Assembly (NCBI GenBank): GCA_010405405.1 | Contig: MU004237.1 | Location: 1,623,345 to 1,687,344, forward strand | Reading direction: 5' to 3' | DNA length: 64,000 nt | Source: Microthyrium microscopicum | Lineage: Eukaryota > Ascomycota > Dothideomycetes > Microthyriales > Microthyriaceae | In this document: piece by piece, positions 35,282 through 46,595 of the stretch | How the letters are laid out: every line of letters begins with the position of its first letter | Position numbering within the stretch: position 1 is the stretch's first letter | Translations under genes and position numbers: made by a program | The notes under the pieces: model-generated | Database searches by the model: none | What the model was told of the DNA's origin: nothing | What the model saw: the letters and a program-made list of their open reading frames with translations, nothing else

Positions 35282-37022
35282 ATGAAGATGAACGAAGCAA
35301 TGACGACTGGCGGTCAAGCCCGGCGGGACTCAGTCATCAGCCGTCACGATGTCCCGGAAATCGTAGAACACGACCTACTCATCATAGGTGCTGGAATCTC
35401 CGGTGTCAACATGGCATATCGTTTTCAAGAGCGCTTTCCACACATGTCTTATCGCGTTCTGGAAGCGCGCCAGGATATCGGAGGGACTTGGGACCTGATG
35501 CGATATCCTGGTATTCGCTCCGACTCGGATCTTTACACATTTGGCTTCGAGTGGCGCCCTTGGCCAGAGCGAATACCAATTGCCGGGGGTGATAAGATTC
35601 TTAAGTACATGAAAGATTCTGCGGCGGAATTTGGCATAGACAAGAAAATCTGTCTGGGATCAACAGTCCTGGAGGCCAAATGGTCCTCAAAGAGGCAAGC
35701 GTGGACACTGGCTGTGCAGCAAGCGCGGACTGGCTCTGCGCAGGAATTGAGGTACTATCGAGCCAAGTTTTTGGTATATGCTAGTGGGTATGAAGCCAAC
35801 TTTTGAACATAAGAGATTTACTTCGCTAAAAAGTGCAGCTTTTACGACTACCAGAAACCTATGCCAGCTGTGATACCTGGACTGAAAGAGAACTTCATGG
35901 GACAGGTGTATCACCCGCAATTTTGGCCACAAAACGCAAATTATACAGGGAAAAAGGTGGCTGTCATCGGCAGTGGTTCGTAGCTCCTGCTTAATACTCG
36001 GCTACATATACGCGCCATAGTCATCCGTACTGATAGTGCACAGGAGCTACAGCCATAACTCTGATACCAGCGCTTGCCAGGCTAGCCGCAAAAGTCGTTA
36101 TGGTACAGCGCAGTCCGACGTATATAATGTCAATGAACAACAGCGTCGCATATCAGTGGTGGGAAAGATTTCTTCCAATCGCCTTACAGCAACGAATAAG
36201 ACGCCTGATGTTTGTCCTCATGTCTGCGATTATGACGAGAATACCAGCAAGTTGGATGCGCCCTTTCTTGAAACGAAATACTCAGAGAGCACTACCTAAG
36301 CATATTCCATATGATCCACACTTCAAGCCAACGTACGCGCCATTTTCTCAGCGAGTCTGTCTGTGTCCTGATGGCGACTTCTTCGAAGCGCTGCGTGAAG
36401 GCAAGGCAGATGTTGCAACTGGAGAGATCAAGACTGTTACTGAAGATAGTATTATTCTCAAATCGGGGCAGAGAATCGAGGCTGATGTCATTATCACTGC
36501 CACCGTAAGTGCTTCCTCTTACAGATATGTACTGTAAATCTAAGAGTATAACAGGGTCTCAATTTGATGTTTGGTGGAAAGGTTGCCATGTACGTCGACG
36601 GAAGGTTGATGAAATGGAACGAAAAGTACATGTGGCGAGGAGCTGGAATGCAAGACTTCCCCAACTGTGCTATCGTCCGAGGATATACTAAGGCTTCTTG
36701 GACACTAGGAGCGGACGTCACTGCGTATTTAGTGTGTCGATTAATTAGCCACATGGAGAAGGAAGGTCTGAGTTCGGCAACGCCAAAGGTCGCTCAGAAA
36801 GAAGTTATACTGCCAACAAAACAACCAGGAATAGGCGGTCTGACTTCGACGTATATCATGAGAGGTAAAGATGCATTACCCAGAGAGTCAGATCGGACGC
36901 CTTGGAATGGAAGGGAGGATTATTTGAAGGAATTATGGCACGCAAAGTATGGCAATATCACTCAAGGAGTACATTTTACGCCTAGCGGCGACTATGGGAG
37001 TAAGAGATGGGGCCAACTTTGA
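35282..37022 (+). CDS. FAD/NADPH-dependent monooxygenase (FMO / Baeyer-Villiger type)
   Basis: Exons 35282-35787, 35839-35975, 36044-36504 and 36555-37022 give 523 residues. The FAD Rossmann motif is LLIIGAGISG (GAGISG at 36-41). GGTWDLMRYPGIRSDSD is the class B flavoprotein stretch found in BVMO-like enzymes. The fingerprint FMGQVYHPQFWP fits F-x-G-x3-H-x3-W-P, with Pro in place of the usual Thr after His. The NADPH motif VIGSGATA is rebuilt by splicing across intron 2. No signal peptide is seen; the protein is probably cytosolic or membrane-associated. Such enzymes oxygenate ketones or soft nucleophiles, often in secondary metabolism or detoxification. No other biosynthetic gene lies beside it, so the substrate is unknown. 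The donor at exon 2 (GTTCGT) is unusual but gives the only frame restoring GATA. Confidence 0.9.
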
Positions 37023-38840
37023 GCTGCTGACCTCTAGTCCTCATCCTGATTGGATGATGAAATATCGTAAGATCTTCTTCTCCTTTTGTGCCGTTGGGTG
37101 CTCAAAATGGGATTGGTGAAAACTCGGAGGGAGGCAATATGTACCATATGACTGTAGCATTGAATACAACCGGATTGAACTTATGCTTTTTGTTTGGTCC
37201 AATTCATTCATCTCGTACGGGCCCTATGTATCGATTTAGTACCGACCCAAAATGGCCATGATCGCGCTGATGATTCCCCCCACTTGTCCTTTAGTGAAAC
37301 GAATTATCTTCTACGTTGAAAAGTGGTTTTTTTGGACAAGAGATCTAATCGATTCTCGAATGGAATAAGAGGATTTTATCGACAGTTTATGGTAACATTA
37401 TGTTTCTTTCCGTGAGGGACTTCCGCAATGTATTTCAGGAATAGATCAATAGAGCAACGGGATATGAGGTGACCTTTGAATCGCTGTAGTGTTTATACAC
37501 GTTATGAGTAACTTTTGATGTCCAGCGGTGAAGGCGTTACATGTGGTCTAGTTTTGCGAAAATGGCAAGGCTAGTCCTCATAAGTCCAATATCACCTCGT
37601 TCCACGACAGCTTCCATGCTGCGGAGGTAGCTTGGTGACTGAAGTAGCTCAAACTCCCACATTCAATGCGATCGATTCCGGCCTACATCATGTTGAATTT
37701 TTGCTGTTGTCGTACCTGATTTTGCTGTAACTCTCTCAAAACATCTTGAAACTTTCAGAGTCCTTTTTTATGAGAGTCAAAATTGCGGTTCGCCGCTTGC
37801 AGGCTATAAACAATTTTAAAATCTACATTTTCTTGTAGCGCCAACAAGACTTGTATAGCTATCATTAAATTTGAGAGCTTGTACGGAACATAGCATTGAA
37901 ACCTGGTGCGCGGGATGAAATATAAAGCCAGATCGAAGGAACGCTTCGACAAGGCAGAAGACTACAGTAATGAAAACCGGCCATCAAAAGCTGTTCACTA
38001 AGGCCAATTGTCAGTCATATACGCGACACAAATAATCCGTTAGTGACCATACTTTCTTTGAGCACACAGAATAGTAGACGTCCTGGTGGGCAGTCTTTTG
38101 GTACTCAATATTATTACAAGAATGAAAAGAGACGGTGACTGAACTCGCTCCTTGCCTTTTGTGTCAATGGACCATTCCGAGCTATATTTTGGGCTCTTCA
38201 AACTACCTCGCTAAATGCAACTCTTGAACGTCAGCCAAAGATTCGAGCCTCCGATTGTCTTTGCGGCGGGCCTGCGTATCAAAGTCGAGCCACAAGAGTC
38301 GCGTTAATCGTGAGCGCGTCGAACTTAAAATGGACGAGAATCATGGTACTTCGTACCTGAATTCTTTCATCCGAAAAATGCTCCGATTTCCAAGTGAGGT
38401 TGAGAAATCCGAAGCTCTAAGTCGTTTAAGGAAAGGCGTACGAGGAGACAATGCAGAGCTAGTACTGATATAACTTAGCTTCAATCCGCCATGCTCGGAT
38501 CCTTCGCTGCTGGCTCGCATTTCCAGCCTCGCTCTTTCAACTCCTCTCGTAGCCTTTTATATGCTAGATGATCGACTCAGCATAACGAGAAACTGGTGGT
38601 CTAACCCACATGAGTGGATCGTCAAAGATAATGGCTGTTGCAAAGCCACATGTAGGCAGGCGGTGCCGCCGTGTACATACGACATCATGTCAACTGGAAA
38701 TACATAAATTTCTTTCATAAAGAGAAGCTGATCTCGCAGTTGATATGTCTTTCACACCCATTCATCAATCGCATCACATCATAAAAACTTTACTACACGA
38801 TCTTACATAAACTGCAATCTCCTTGTCCGTCTGATTGATC
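37023..38840. other. Intergenic, no gene supported
   Basis: About 1.8 kb lie between the monooxygenase and the membrane protein gene. A 72-codon frame at 38255-38473 has no ATG at its start and no family features. Confidence 0.5.
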
Positions 38841-39702
38841 ATGGGAGGATTCGACGCGACTACAGACCTTGCAATTGCAGAGCTGGTCATTTACATTCTC
38901 CTGCTACCAGTATTTATCTTTGTTCTAGCACGTCATGGTAAACACGGTATCATCGGCTGGCTTTTCCTCGCTCTCTTTGCTGTCCTTCGTATAATCGCCG
39001 ATGGATTCCAAATCGACGACAGAATCAAGCAAAACAAGGGCGAGCAAGTCAGTTCCACGGGAGCTATCATCAATTCAGTTGGCGTTTCGCCGCTGTTGAT
39101 TGCTTTGGCTTCTATTGTGTGCGAAGCGTAAGTGCTCCAGTCATTCTATCGACTATAGGACCTAGCTTAATCGAAAATCTAGTGCGACATACACTGGCAA
39201 ATTCAAACGCATGCTCAACATCACTATACACGTATTCTTCCACTTTCTAGTTGGCACTGGAATTGCCATCGTTGCAGTCGGAAGCTCAAACCTCTATGCG
39301 CCAGCTAGCTCATCGAATTCATACTCGAGTGACCAAGGCCTCGTCAAAGGCGGTTACATCATCCTTCTATTGACAGTCATCATAATCATCATTCTCGCGG
39401 TATGGACCCGACGAAACCTGAATGCTTCTCAATTATATGAAACCCAGGCACATGCAGAAACCCGCAATGTTCCACGCAAAAGACATGTCAACGCCAAAAG
39501 TCTTGTCAACTGGGCACTGGTGGCAACGATATTTGTCGCAATTCGGGTGATTTATGGGATAGTTTATGCGTTTAGCAATGAGAAGGCAAGCTTGAGTCCT
39601 GCTACTGGTAGCTTTGAGATCAAATTTTGGTTGATCTTCTTGGTTCAGTTGATTGCAGCATGTTGTCTGTTAATTGGTGGAGTTGTGTCGATGGAGAGGT
39701 GA
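38841..39702 (+). CDS. Seven-TM fungal integral membrane protein (DUF7702-like)
   Basis: Exons 38841-39127 and 39183-39702 give 268 residues. Seven hydrophobic segments are visible in order: AELVIYILLLPVFIFVL, IIGWLFLALFAVLRIIADG, SPLLIALASIVCEA, ITIHVFFHFLVGTGIAIVAVG, GYIILLLTVIIIIILAV, WALVATIFVAIRVIYGIVY and FWLIFLVQLIAACCLLIGG. This matches a widespread fungal family of unknown function usually annotated as DUF7702 or integral membrane protein. A His-containing segment (HVFFHFLVGTGIA) and RVIYGIVYAF are typical of it. No signal peptide is needed. The intron donor GTAAGT splits an Ala codon. Function is unknown; receptor-like topology alone does not show signalling. Confidence 0.8.
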
Positions 39703-40068
39703 TATTTGCGGAAGAGATCGTGGATGGGCTGTATGTCTGATATTTTGCGACAAGTATTTAGCAGGACCTGTATGGAGCTATTGCGAACCTTCAAGATATA
39801 TGTGTGTTTACAAGAAGAATGTTATATCATTTACTTGATACCTTGATAAAACTACAAATGTTCTTATCCTCTACATGCAACAGGCAGCACAAAAGAACAA
39901 CGGCATAATATACAAACAAGACATAAGTTGCCTAAGTCAACCCACAGCTTCTATGCATCAACCTCAGAGGGGTGTTTGGAGGTGTACCATGACAATATCG
40001 CTGTGATTGACTTTGTGGAGCATGAGCACAGCTACCTTACTTGCGGGGATCATTTCATTTGCAAGTAA
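39703..40068. other. Convergent 3' region
   Basis: This lies between the convergent seven-TM gene and FtsJ-like gene. No gene is seen; it probably holds overlapping terminators. Confidence 0.5.
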
Positions 40069-41340
40069 TCATCGTGCCCGCCAATCGTCATCTTCTGGGC
40101 CTCTAGAGCCTCGCAAAGCCTTGCTCTCGTCATTCCAAATATCGCGGGCCATGCAAATGAAAGGATATCCAAATTCTTCCAACGCCATGTGGACCTCCTC
40201 GGCCGTAGCCTGAGCTGGTTGTGTCAGATGGATTGTCATCGATGTCCAATATGCCTTCCAAGATTGAATGGCTTCGATAGCATCCGGATGACTAGGCTGT
40301 ACATTGGTGGCGATCAAATAGAATGAGGAACAATGACTGTGCCTATCTTTTGACTTGAAGAGCTTGATCGGTTTGGAGAATTTCTGGATCTTGTGCAGAA
40401 AGAGAAAGCAATCCAAAGTGTCGACCTGTGGTAGTAGAACAACCATGCTTCCTCCTGGCTTGATTCGATTGAGGCCAAGTACTAGCTGACTCACAAGAAC
40501 CCTGGAATTTTCAGACAAATCATGATTCTGTGCTTGTGCAAGCACTCGTGGCCCTTGGCCGTCGCAAAGGACAATGTCAAAGGGCCTTGAATTAGGTAAT
40601 GCCGATTGCGAATGAGTGATGGTATCAGCCAGTTCCTGTGTTACGCCCCCAGGAGGGGAGTCAGACGAACTGGTCAACTCGAAAGACAGCATAGGCATAT
40701 CCAAAATCTCAGCCGTGACTTGGGAGTTACTAAGGCCGGTGACGCTCCCAGTGGCTCCCATGGCAGGCAATAGCGTTGTTTCGCACACTCGGGCTGTGTT
40801 ATTGAGTGAAAGTAAATATTCAGTAAAGCCACCACGGGCTGTGCACAGATCCAGAATAAAAGGACGAGGGCTTGGGGTCCTGATTTTATTGAAAACTTGC
40901 GTCGCTTGGTTCATCTCTATCGCTATGGCTTTCATGTGGTCAGGAGAAGGAGTTACTGGTTGTCTCGCAGCTAGATTGGCCTGATCTCGCAATATCTCGA
41001 TGTCTTTGAACGAGATATCATGCGAGTGAAGATACCTTTGTAGAACATCATTAGGACTTTCAGACTGTTGACCCCGTTCAGATTGTTGATTTCTTTCAGG
41101 TTGTTGATTTCTTTCAGGTAGTTGATGCCGTTCAGGTTGTTGATACTGTTCAGGTTGTTGACACTGCCCAGGTCGTTGATACTGCTCGGGTTGTTGAGAC
41201 TGTTCATGGTGTTGATGTCTTTGAGGCTGTTGATATCTTTGAGGCTGTCGATCTCTTTGAGGTTGTCGGTACTTGGTCTCAGAATCCGGACGACGCTGTC
41301 CCTGTCTCCACTCTAGATCCTTTCGTTCGGACTTCCACAT
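40069..41340 (-). CDS. FtsJ/RrmJ-fold methyltransferase-like protein with QQPERx repeats
   Basis: A single exon of 423 residues starts at the ATG at 41340 (MWKSERKDLEW); a GTG further upstream in frame is not used. Residues about 20-100 are a Gln/Pro/Glu/Arg repeat array with a six-residue period. The C-terminal 290 residues resemble the SAM-dependent FtsJ fold: FILDLCTARGGFTEYLL corresponds to motif I (usually DLCxxPGGF), FDIVLCDGQGP to motif IV with its Asp, and GGSMVVLLP to the strand that normally carries a catalytic Lys. That Lys is missing (LLP). KSKDRHSHCSSFYLIATN corresponds to the conserved SS-E-YLV region, also altered. It may bind SAM or RNA without classical 2'-O-methyl transfer. 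An additional upstream exon is possible. The RNA target, if any, is unknown. Confidence 0.72.
   Translation of the reverse strand: MWKSERKDLEWRQGQRRPDSETKYRQPQRDRQPQRYQQPQRHQHHEQSQQPEQYQRPGQCQQPEQYQQPERHQLPERNQQPERNQQSERGQQSESPNDVLQRYLHSHDISFKDIEILRDQANLAARQPVTPSPDHMKAIAIEMNQATQVFNKIRTPSPRPFILDLCTARGGFTEYLLSLNNTARVCETTLLPAMGATGSVTGLSNSQVTAEILDMPMLSFELTSSSDSPPGGVTQELADTITHSQSALPNSRPFDIVLCDGQGPRVLAQAQNHDLSENSRVLVSQLVLGLNRIKPGGSMVVLLPQVDTLDCFLFLHKIQKFSKPIKLFKSKDRHSHCSSFYLIATNVQPSHPDAIEAIQSWKAYWTSMTIHLTQPAQATAEEVHMALEEFGYPFICMARDIWNDESKALRGSRGPEDDDWRAR
41055..41270. repeat. 18-bp coding minisatellite, about 12 units
   Basis: Imperfect tandem units of 18 bases (consensus on the plus strand near ACTGTTCAGGTTGTTGAT) run head to tail. 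They lie in the coding region of the FtsJ-like gene and encode six-residue QQPERx units on the minus strand. Because the period is a multiple of three, copy-number change would keep the frame. Unit divergence rises toward the 41270 end. Confidence 0.85.
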
Positions 41341-41713
41341 GTCTACTGGAATGTAGTTACTTTCTAAGACTATCACTATTGGATTCTATCCTGAACTTTT
41401 GAGGAGGGCGGTAGTGGGGCTTAAATACTGTAGATCTTGGGAAGCATTATGGTTCAAATTGTCATGTTGAAGGTCTGATGGGCTTACAATAAATCATTTC
41501 CTAAATAGCTTGGACATTCTATCTCAGTAGCTGTTTTCGTGTATCGTTTGCTGCACAAGATCTGTTTCCAGCCTGCAGCCACCATGAGATCGCAGTACTA
41601 CAATGAGGAGACCATGGTTTTATCATTCAACCCTTCAGTACATCACAGGGAGGAAGCACTGGGTACCCTCGCATGATATCTTCCTTCTGGAAAGGAAATC
41701 ACGGGGGTAGACG
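41341..41713. other. Intergenic between two minus-strand genes
   Basis: The region holds the promoter side of the FtsJ-like gene and the 3' side of the nucleoside hydrolase. No gene is seen. Confidence 0.5.
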
Positions 41714-43833
41714 CTAGCTGAAGATTCTTTTGAGTAGTTCGCTCCCGAAATCAGCCTTCCATGGACTGTCAACACACTGCGAGCTGTTAGCTTCCGATCG
41801 AAACTCACTGTGTATATATCTCATATGATCACTGGACATTTATGACCAGAAAAAATCAAAGAAGATTGAAACAGGGGCAACCTTACCGGCCAGATAGCAT
41901 TCCCACGGGCATAAATCCAGTGACCGGTATCACCAGGGACTTCATCAAAATTCAAATTTTGGTCATCCCGAGGTCCATGAGACGTCACACTATCGTCATG
42001 GACAGGCTTCGCTCGAGGTCGTCCGTCAGTAACCAGCATACCCCGTGTCCACTGCCCACTGGTCTCAATTCTGATGTCGAGAGGCTCTTTTGCTAAATTC
42101 ATTGCCGGAGAAGCAAGAAGGTACCAGATGCATAAAGGATCATGTAGGGCCAACGGAGCATCTTGTTTGTACAGTGTATCGAGCTTCTTGAATGTGGCAC
42201 CAAGGAAGGCATCAGTCCATTCGGCTAGTGGTGAATTTTTTCCAAGCAATGGTTTGATGAATGATGTGTACGTTGCTCGAGATAGGTTATGTTGTTCAGT
42301 GATGTCTATTTGGAGTCAGTCTCAGGATCTTCCACTCTTAACGGGCATAATCAACCAAGTGGAAATAATGTCAGTTTGAGTGCGGGAGACAGTCTTGCAG
42401 GATAATCTCCAATAGATGATTTGGTGGCCAGTACTGGCATCGTCAATGTTGGAGTTGGACATGTTAAGGCAAAGACTCTCGCCGCAGCAACCGAATCGGC
42501 GAATACGTTGAACTCTGGTCGATAACGTAAGTACAATATTTCGATTTCATAAGGACCTTACAAACCGGCAACTGGTGTAATCTGGTTTCTCAGGATTAGC
42601 TTGGTCCTCAATGGGCCCGGTGGTGCTTTGATCAGTTTGACTGGTGGGCAGTCGAGATCGGGATTTTCAAGGGACTGAGGCGGTCTTACATTTCCTGATT
42701 TATTGATGGCTCCGCCCATTACCACAACCTCTTTCGCTCTCAAAAAGGTTTCTGGATCTTGAGCTGCTGCAATGGCTAGGTTTGTAAGGGGTCCTATAGC
42801 AACAATGGTCTCTTTGTGGTCAGTGTCGGTGTATAGTAGCAGCAAAATTATATCAGTTGCTAACTTGAGTATACTCTAAATATCATTGAAAATAAGTGCA
42901 AAAACGCTGCTGAAAGGGGACTCACTATTGTGTCTGGTTCGTTGTCACGTAGTATGTTCAATATCTCCTCTGCCGCAGGCTTCTTAGACGGTACGAATAG
43001 AGGAATTGATGTCTCGATCTCCTGCGTCGCTGCATTTGAACTCTGGTTTTTGTTAGGTTCAAATCTCTGGCGTTGTGCGTTTAGGTTGATAAATCAGGAG
43101 AGAGACAACTAACAGGGTCCGCGGTGCTGACATCACTCGTAAAGAGCGATCTCCATGTTTGTTTTGGAGTCAGATGAGGATGCTAGCTGGTATTAGCCGC
43201 AAGTATTGACCAGCACATGTCTTTCTCACACTGCTGTGTGAACCACCCAGGCCATCAATTCCATGAAAATGATCCGCCATTAGTTGATGATCTGCCAGTG
43301 GTTCTGAGGCGCCAACGGCCACTGTTAGATACAGTCATTAGTACTTCATTCACCATAGACACGCTTGTATGGCTCATACCGATAGGTTTATGTCTTCTCA
43401 AGGTTTGGAAGCCTGGGTCGAGTCCTTTTCGTATTCGCCATTGCATCTCTAGTTCTATGATATGGAATAAGGTCATAACATTTCGAAGGCAGCTGATTGA
43501 ATCAGTATCAAGAAGCTTGAATCGTAAAGTTCACGTCTTACTTTTTAACTTCAACATTGCCATATGTCACTGATATCAGCAGCACTTCAAGTTCTTCTGG
43601 GCTCGCTGAGAACGCTAAGAGCATCGCCAGTATGTCATCAACGCCCTAAGGGAGTCAGTTCTTTGAATTCATCTATTTCAAGGGAAAAGTCAGATGGAAG
43701 AACAGGATATCTGTATTTGTTCAGAGGCTGAATGATTGGAGAGACAATCTCCATATCATGCCATACTGGGTTAATGTATGAAGTCTAAACTTACCGGGTC
43801 TGTATCAATGATAATGCGTCTTTTGTTCGTCAT
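41714..43833 (-). CDS. Inosine/uridine-preferring nucleoside hydrolase
   Basis: Eleven exons (43833-43795, 43645-43542, 43492-43380, 43321-43230, 43182-43114, 43042-42926, 42809-42690, 42581-42566, 42514-42356, 42305-41887, 41776-41714) give 436 residues. The family cleaves ribonucleosides to base and ribose for salvage. The calcium-binding N-terminal motif [17 protein letters not shown] is split by intron 1. [44 protein letters not shown] and a late [13 protein letters not shown] (active-site HD) follow in family order. The C-terminal exon ([16 protein letters not shown]) was found because the longer open frame past GNAIWP lacks this conserved end. Exon 8 is only 16 bases. The acceptor of exon 6 is the least certain border (43042 chosen). 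No signal peptide is seen, so it is probably cytosolic. It diverges from the LYC1-like gene. Confidence 0.9.
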
Positions 43834-44604
43834 GATCATAGCTATAAGTTTTTCAACTCGTTATGTCAAAGGTTGGATATGGAGCAAGAGTTCCGATGGT
43901 GGGGTGCCTTGATTCCACTTCACTCCTGCTCTTCACTGTAGATTGCCGCTTTCAGATTCTCAGACTCCTCACTGTTAACCTTGAATATGTTACAACTCAG
44001 GTAAAGTGACGAGTGACAACTTGACCAGTACAATGTAGTGATCTCAAGATGATCGGATGATCGGCATGAGCTGGGTTTGTTCAGGGTCTTTCGGAGCATG
44101 AAATGCAAATGCCAGGCAGCAGATTCGGTCCGCCGAAGAGCCGCTCACCAGTCGCCGCGAGATGGAAATCACTCGAAATAAGCTTCAAATGTTACCGATG
44201 CCGATCAAGAATTCAGGTTTCGTTTGAGGTTTAGCTCTGGAGAGCCTCTCATGGGCAAAATTCACGGTGCTCGCTCGCTTAGCATCGGCTCCTCCAGCTC
44301 TACAGACTCAACACCACATACGGTTGCATCTGATCTCAAGCATGCGTTCATTCACCAATCATTCAGTTTCATTGGTCATCAATTAGAGGCAAGGGGTTTC
44401 CTGATGTGTGCTGGAGTCTTGTTTGTCGTTTTAGTCTCCACCATTTGCTAAAAATTCGGTCTCATGACGATTGCCTCGTCACATCGAGCTGTCCAAAGTC
44501 CTTGATAAACCATACACTATAGATTACCTAGACGATAGACCTCTTTCCTGTTCTTTTCCAGGCCTATCTTGCTGTTGCTCGATTCATCGTTGTTGATCAA
44601 GAAG
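43834..44604. other. Divergent promoter region
   Basis: This 771-bp region lies between the divergent nucleoside hydrolase and LYC1-like genes. A small frame at 44251-44451 ends in a hydrophobic FLMCAGVLFVVLVSTIC segment, but nothing else supports it as a gene. Confidence 0.45.
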
Positions 44605-45848
44605 ATGAATGGAACTACAAATGGAAATCATTCGCGGGAGCTGCCCAGCTTCGACTCCCCATCACTGATGCTTCTCCATCCAACGGAAGCAGAAAAAGAC
44701 CAACAGACTCGGGAAAATGGCGCCTCATGGCAGGGAGCTTTGCCAACCCTGGAAGCATATGCCCGACGAGAAAAACATCTCCATTCACAAGAAGCCACTG
44801 TCAATGGTGGGTTGACTTCTTGGGTGCTGGTGGATAACTCCGATCCCAACAAGAGACTGGCAATCTGCGGATGCGAAAGTATTAGAAAAAGAGCATTGGT
44901 TGCACACGAGGGAATCGTAAAAGACACCGGTGCGCATGGAATTGGGAGTGTGTTTTGCCCACCTCAATACCGAGGACGAAACTATGCCAGCCGCATGATG
45001 ACGGACTTGGGTGAAACCTTAAAGGCATGGCAGAACGAGAAGGGTAACTTGTTCAGCATTCTATACTCGGATATTGGAAAGGTATGTCATGTCGTTCTCG
45101 AGATCTTCTCCTTGACTTACCTTCTTAGCGTTTTTATGCAAAGCATGGTTGGAAGCCATTTCCTTCAACTCATGTTTCGATTCCGGCTTCCACTCCAAAG
45201 AGAACATCAGAAAAGCTTCCTGTCGCCAGCCCTCTTCACCGTGAAGATTTAGCCTTGCTTTGTGACATCGATGAAGCACTGCTGAGGAAGAGAATCAAGA
45301 CTATATCTGCCACAAACGACAAAGTCTTTGTCACAATCATACCAGATATCCAAACCATTCGTTGGCACCATGCGCGCGAAGAATTCGTAGGCAAGGAACT
45401 CTATGGATCAACATTCGACATAAAAGGTGCAATCGTTGGAGATACAGTGGGACAACGGGCCTGGTGCATTTGGACTCGAATGTGGTACAATGCAGACCCC
45501 ACAGAAACAGAAGAGAACACATTACACATCCTTCGTCTGGTAATTGAAGAGAAGGACGTTGGTGATTGGGAACACGTCAAATTCGACGATGCGGATAGGC
45601 AGCGCTATGTGCCAATGATTGCTTCACTGCTAGCAGCAGCAGTGGAGCGAGCCGATGAATCTGTCATGGAATCTGTGGAAATATGGAACCCCAATGCCCT
45701 GACGCTTGAGGCAGCGAAGCTCGTCTTTCCGAAAGCAGCAATCGAAGATCGAGAATCGGAGAGCATTTGCAGCTTGAGGTGGTATGGTGATGAGAAATTA
45801 GAGGACAGTGTTGTCTGGCTAGGCAATGAGAAATATGGCTGGTGTTGA
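44605..45848 (+). CDS. LYC1: LYC1-like GNAT-family lysine acetyltransferase
   Basis: Exons 44605-45081 and 45129-45848 give 398 residues. In Yarrowia, LYC1 N6-acetylates L-lysine as the first step of lysine degradation; many ascomycetes have homologues. The start MNGTTNGNHSREL is polar. LLHPTEAEKDQQTRENGASW and the segment before SWVLVD match the family. The acetyl-CoA site reads GIGSVFCPPQYRGRNYASRMM (Q/R-x2-G-x-G/A motif), followed by SILYSDIGK|RFYAKHGW, which is rebuilt by splicing. The C-terminal half (VFVTIIPDIQTIRWHHAREEF, and WCIWTRMWY) is the family-specific part. No targeting signal is seen; cytosolic action is expected. Activity on lysine is inference by family; the homology itself is clear. 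Confidence 0.85.
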
Positions 45849-46595
45849 GTATAGCCTCCTTGAGAGCTGATGGAGCTGCGGCTGGGTTTTCTGCATACTC
45901 AAGGGTACTTGTAGAGAACAACACAATTAGAATTGCTCATGGTTTCATGATCTGCTCTTCGTGGACAAAATAAGTGAACCGTTTTGACAAGTACTCCCTT
46001 CGCTTGCGATGGCTGCCATAACACTTCTTAAAGAGTGATTGCTTTCGTTCCCAGCAGTGTCGGAAAACTTATATAAAAGCATCAAATAGGATGGTAATTT
46101 GAGTAGTTGCTCTTTAAGAATTGTTATGGCAGCCATCACCATCGATGGGAGTCGTCGTCGAAACGGCTCACTTATTTTGTCCCTCCAGAGATCTGGTTGA
46201 GTTGTGATCGAAAGCGGCAATTCAGGATTGCCTAATGGAGAAGGTATCGATCGGAGAAACCTAACTCCGGGTCACAGGTCTGAGCTTTGCAGCAAATTTC
46301 TCTCGCGCTCAAGCTTTTTTGGGAGAGCTCTGAGCAGCATCACTAAATCCTTAACCTTTGAAATTCTTGCCAGAGAGGAGCTCGAAAGAGTTGTCTCTGT
46401 GCTTTATTTACGTTCAAGATACCTTCCTTTGTAGTCTCCGTCTTCTTCAATTCTCCTCTCCTTCGGCAAGCCCGTTTTTTTACCCCACGTGCAGCTGGCC
46501 CTGCTCAAGCTCTTTCTTCGCCCCACCACTTCAGTCACTTTCTCTTGCCCAAACCTATCCTCACAACCGTCCGAAGCTACGCAAAACGAGGAAGA
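45849..46595. other. Intergenic: LYC1-like 3' end and OLA1 promoter, with fold-back element
   Basis: Apart from the 218-bp inverted repeat described separately at 45964-46181, no gene is seen. The 3' half is pyrimidine-rich (about 46430-46590) as in strong fungal promoters, and leads into OLA1. Confidence 0.5.
45964..46181. repeat. 218-bp fold-back element with 72-bp inverted arms
   Basis: The left arm (45964-46035) starts GACAAAATAAGTGA and ends TTCTTAAAGAG. The right arm (46110-46181) is its reverse complement, with 62 of 72 bases matching and no gaps by hand alignment. The 74-bp spacer is AT-rich (TTATATAAAAGC). The core GATGGCTGCCATAACA is identical in both arms. There is no coding capacity. 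It could be a MITE, a recombination scar or a transcribed hairpin. I found no clear target-site duplication next to the arms. Confidence 0.88.

Noticed and set aside
41341-41376. GTG-initiated 12-residue extension of the FtsJ-like protein
   Set aside because: Eukaryotic initiation at GTG is unlikely and the added residues are not conserved-looking; the ATG at 41340 was used.
46545-46595. N-terminal extension of OLA1 (PKPILTTVRSYAKRGR), looking like a mitochondrial presequence
   Set aside because: The extension begins with TTG; the conserved protein starts at the ATG at 46596.
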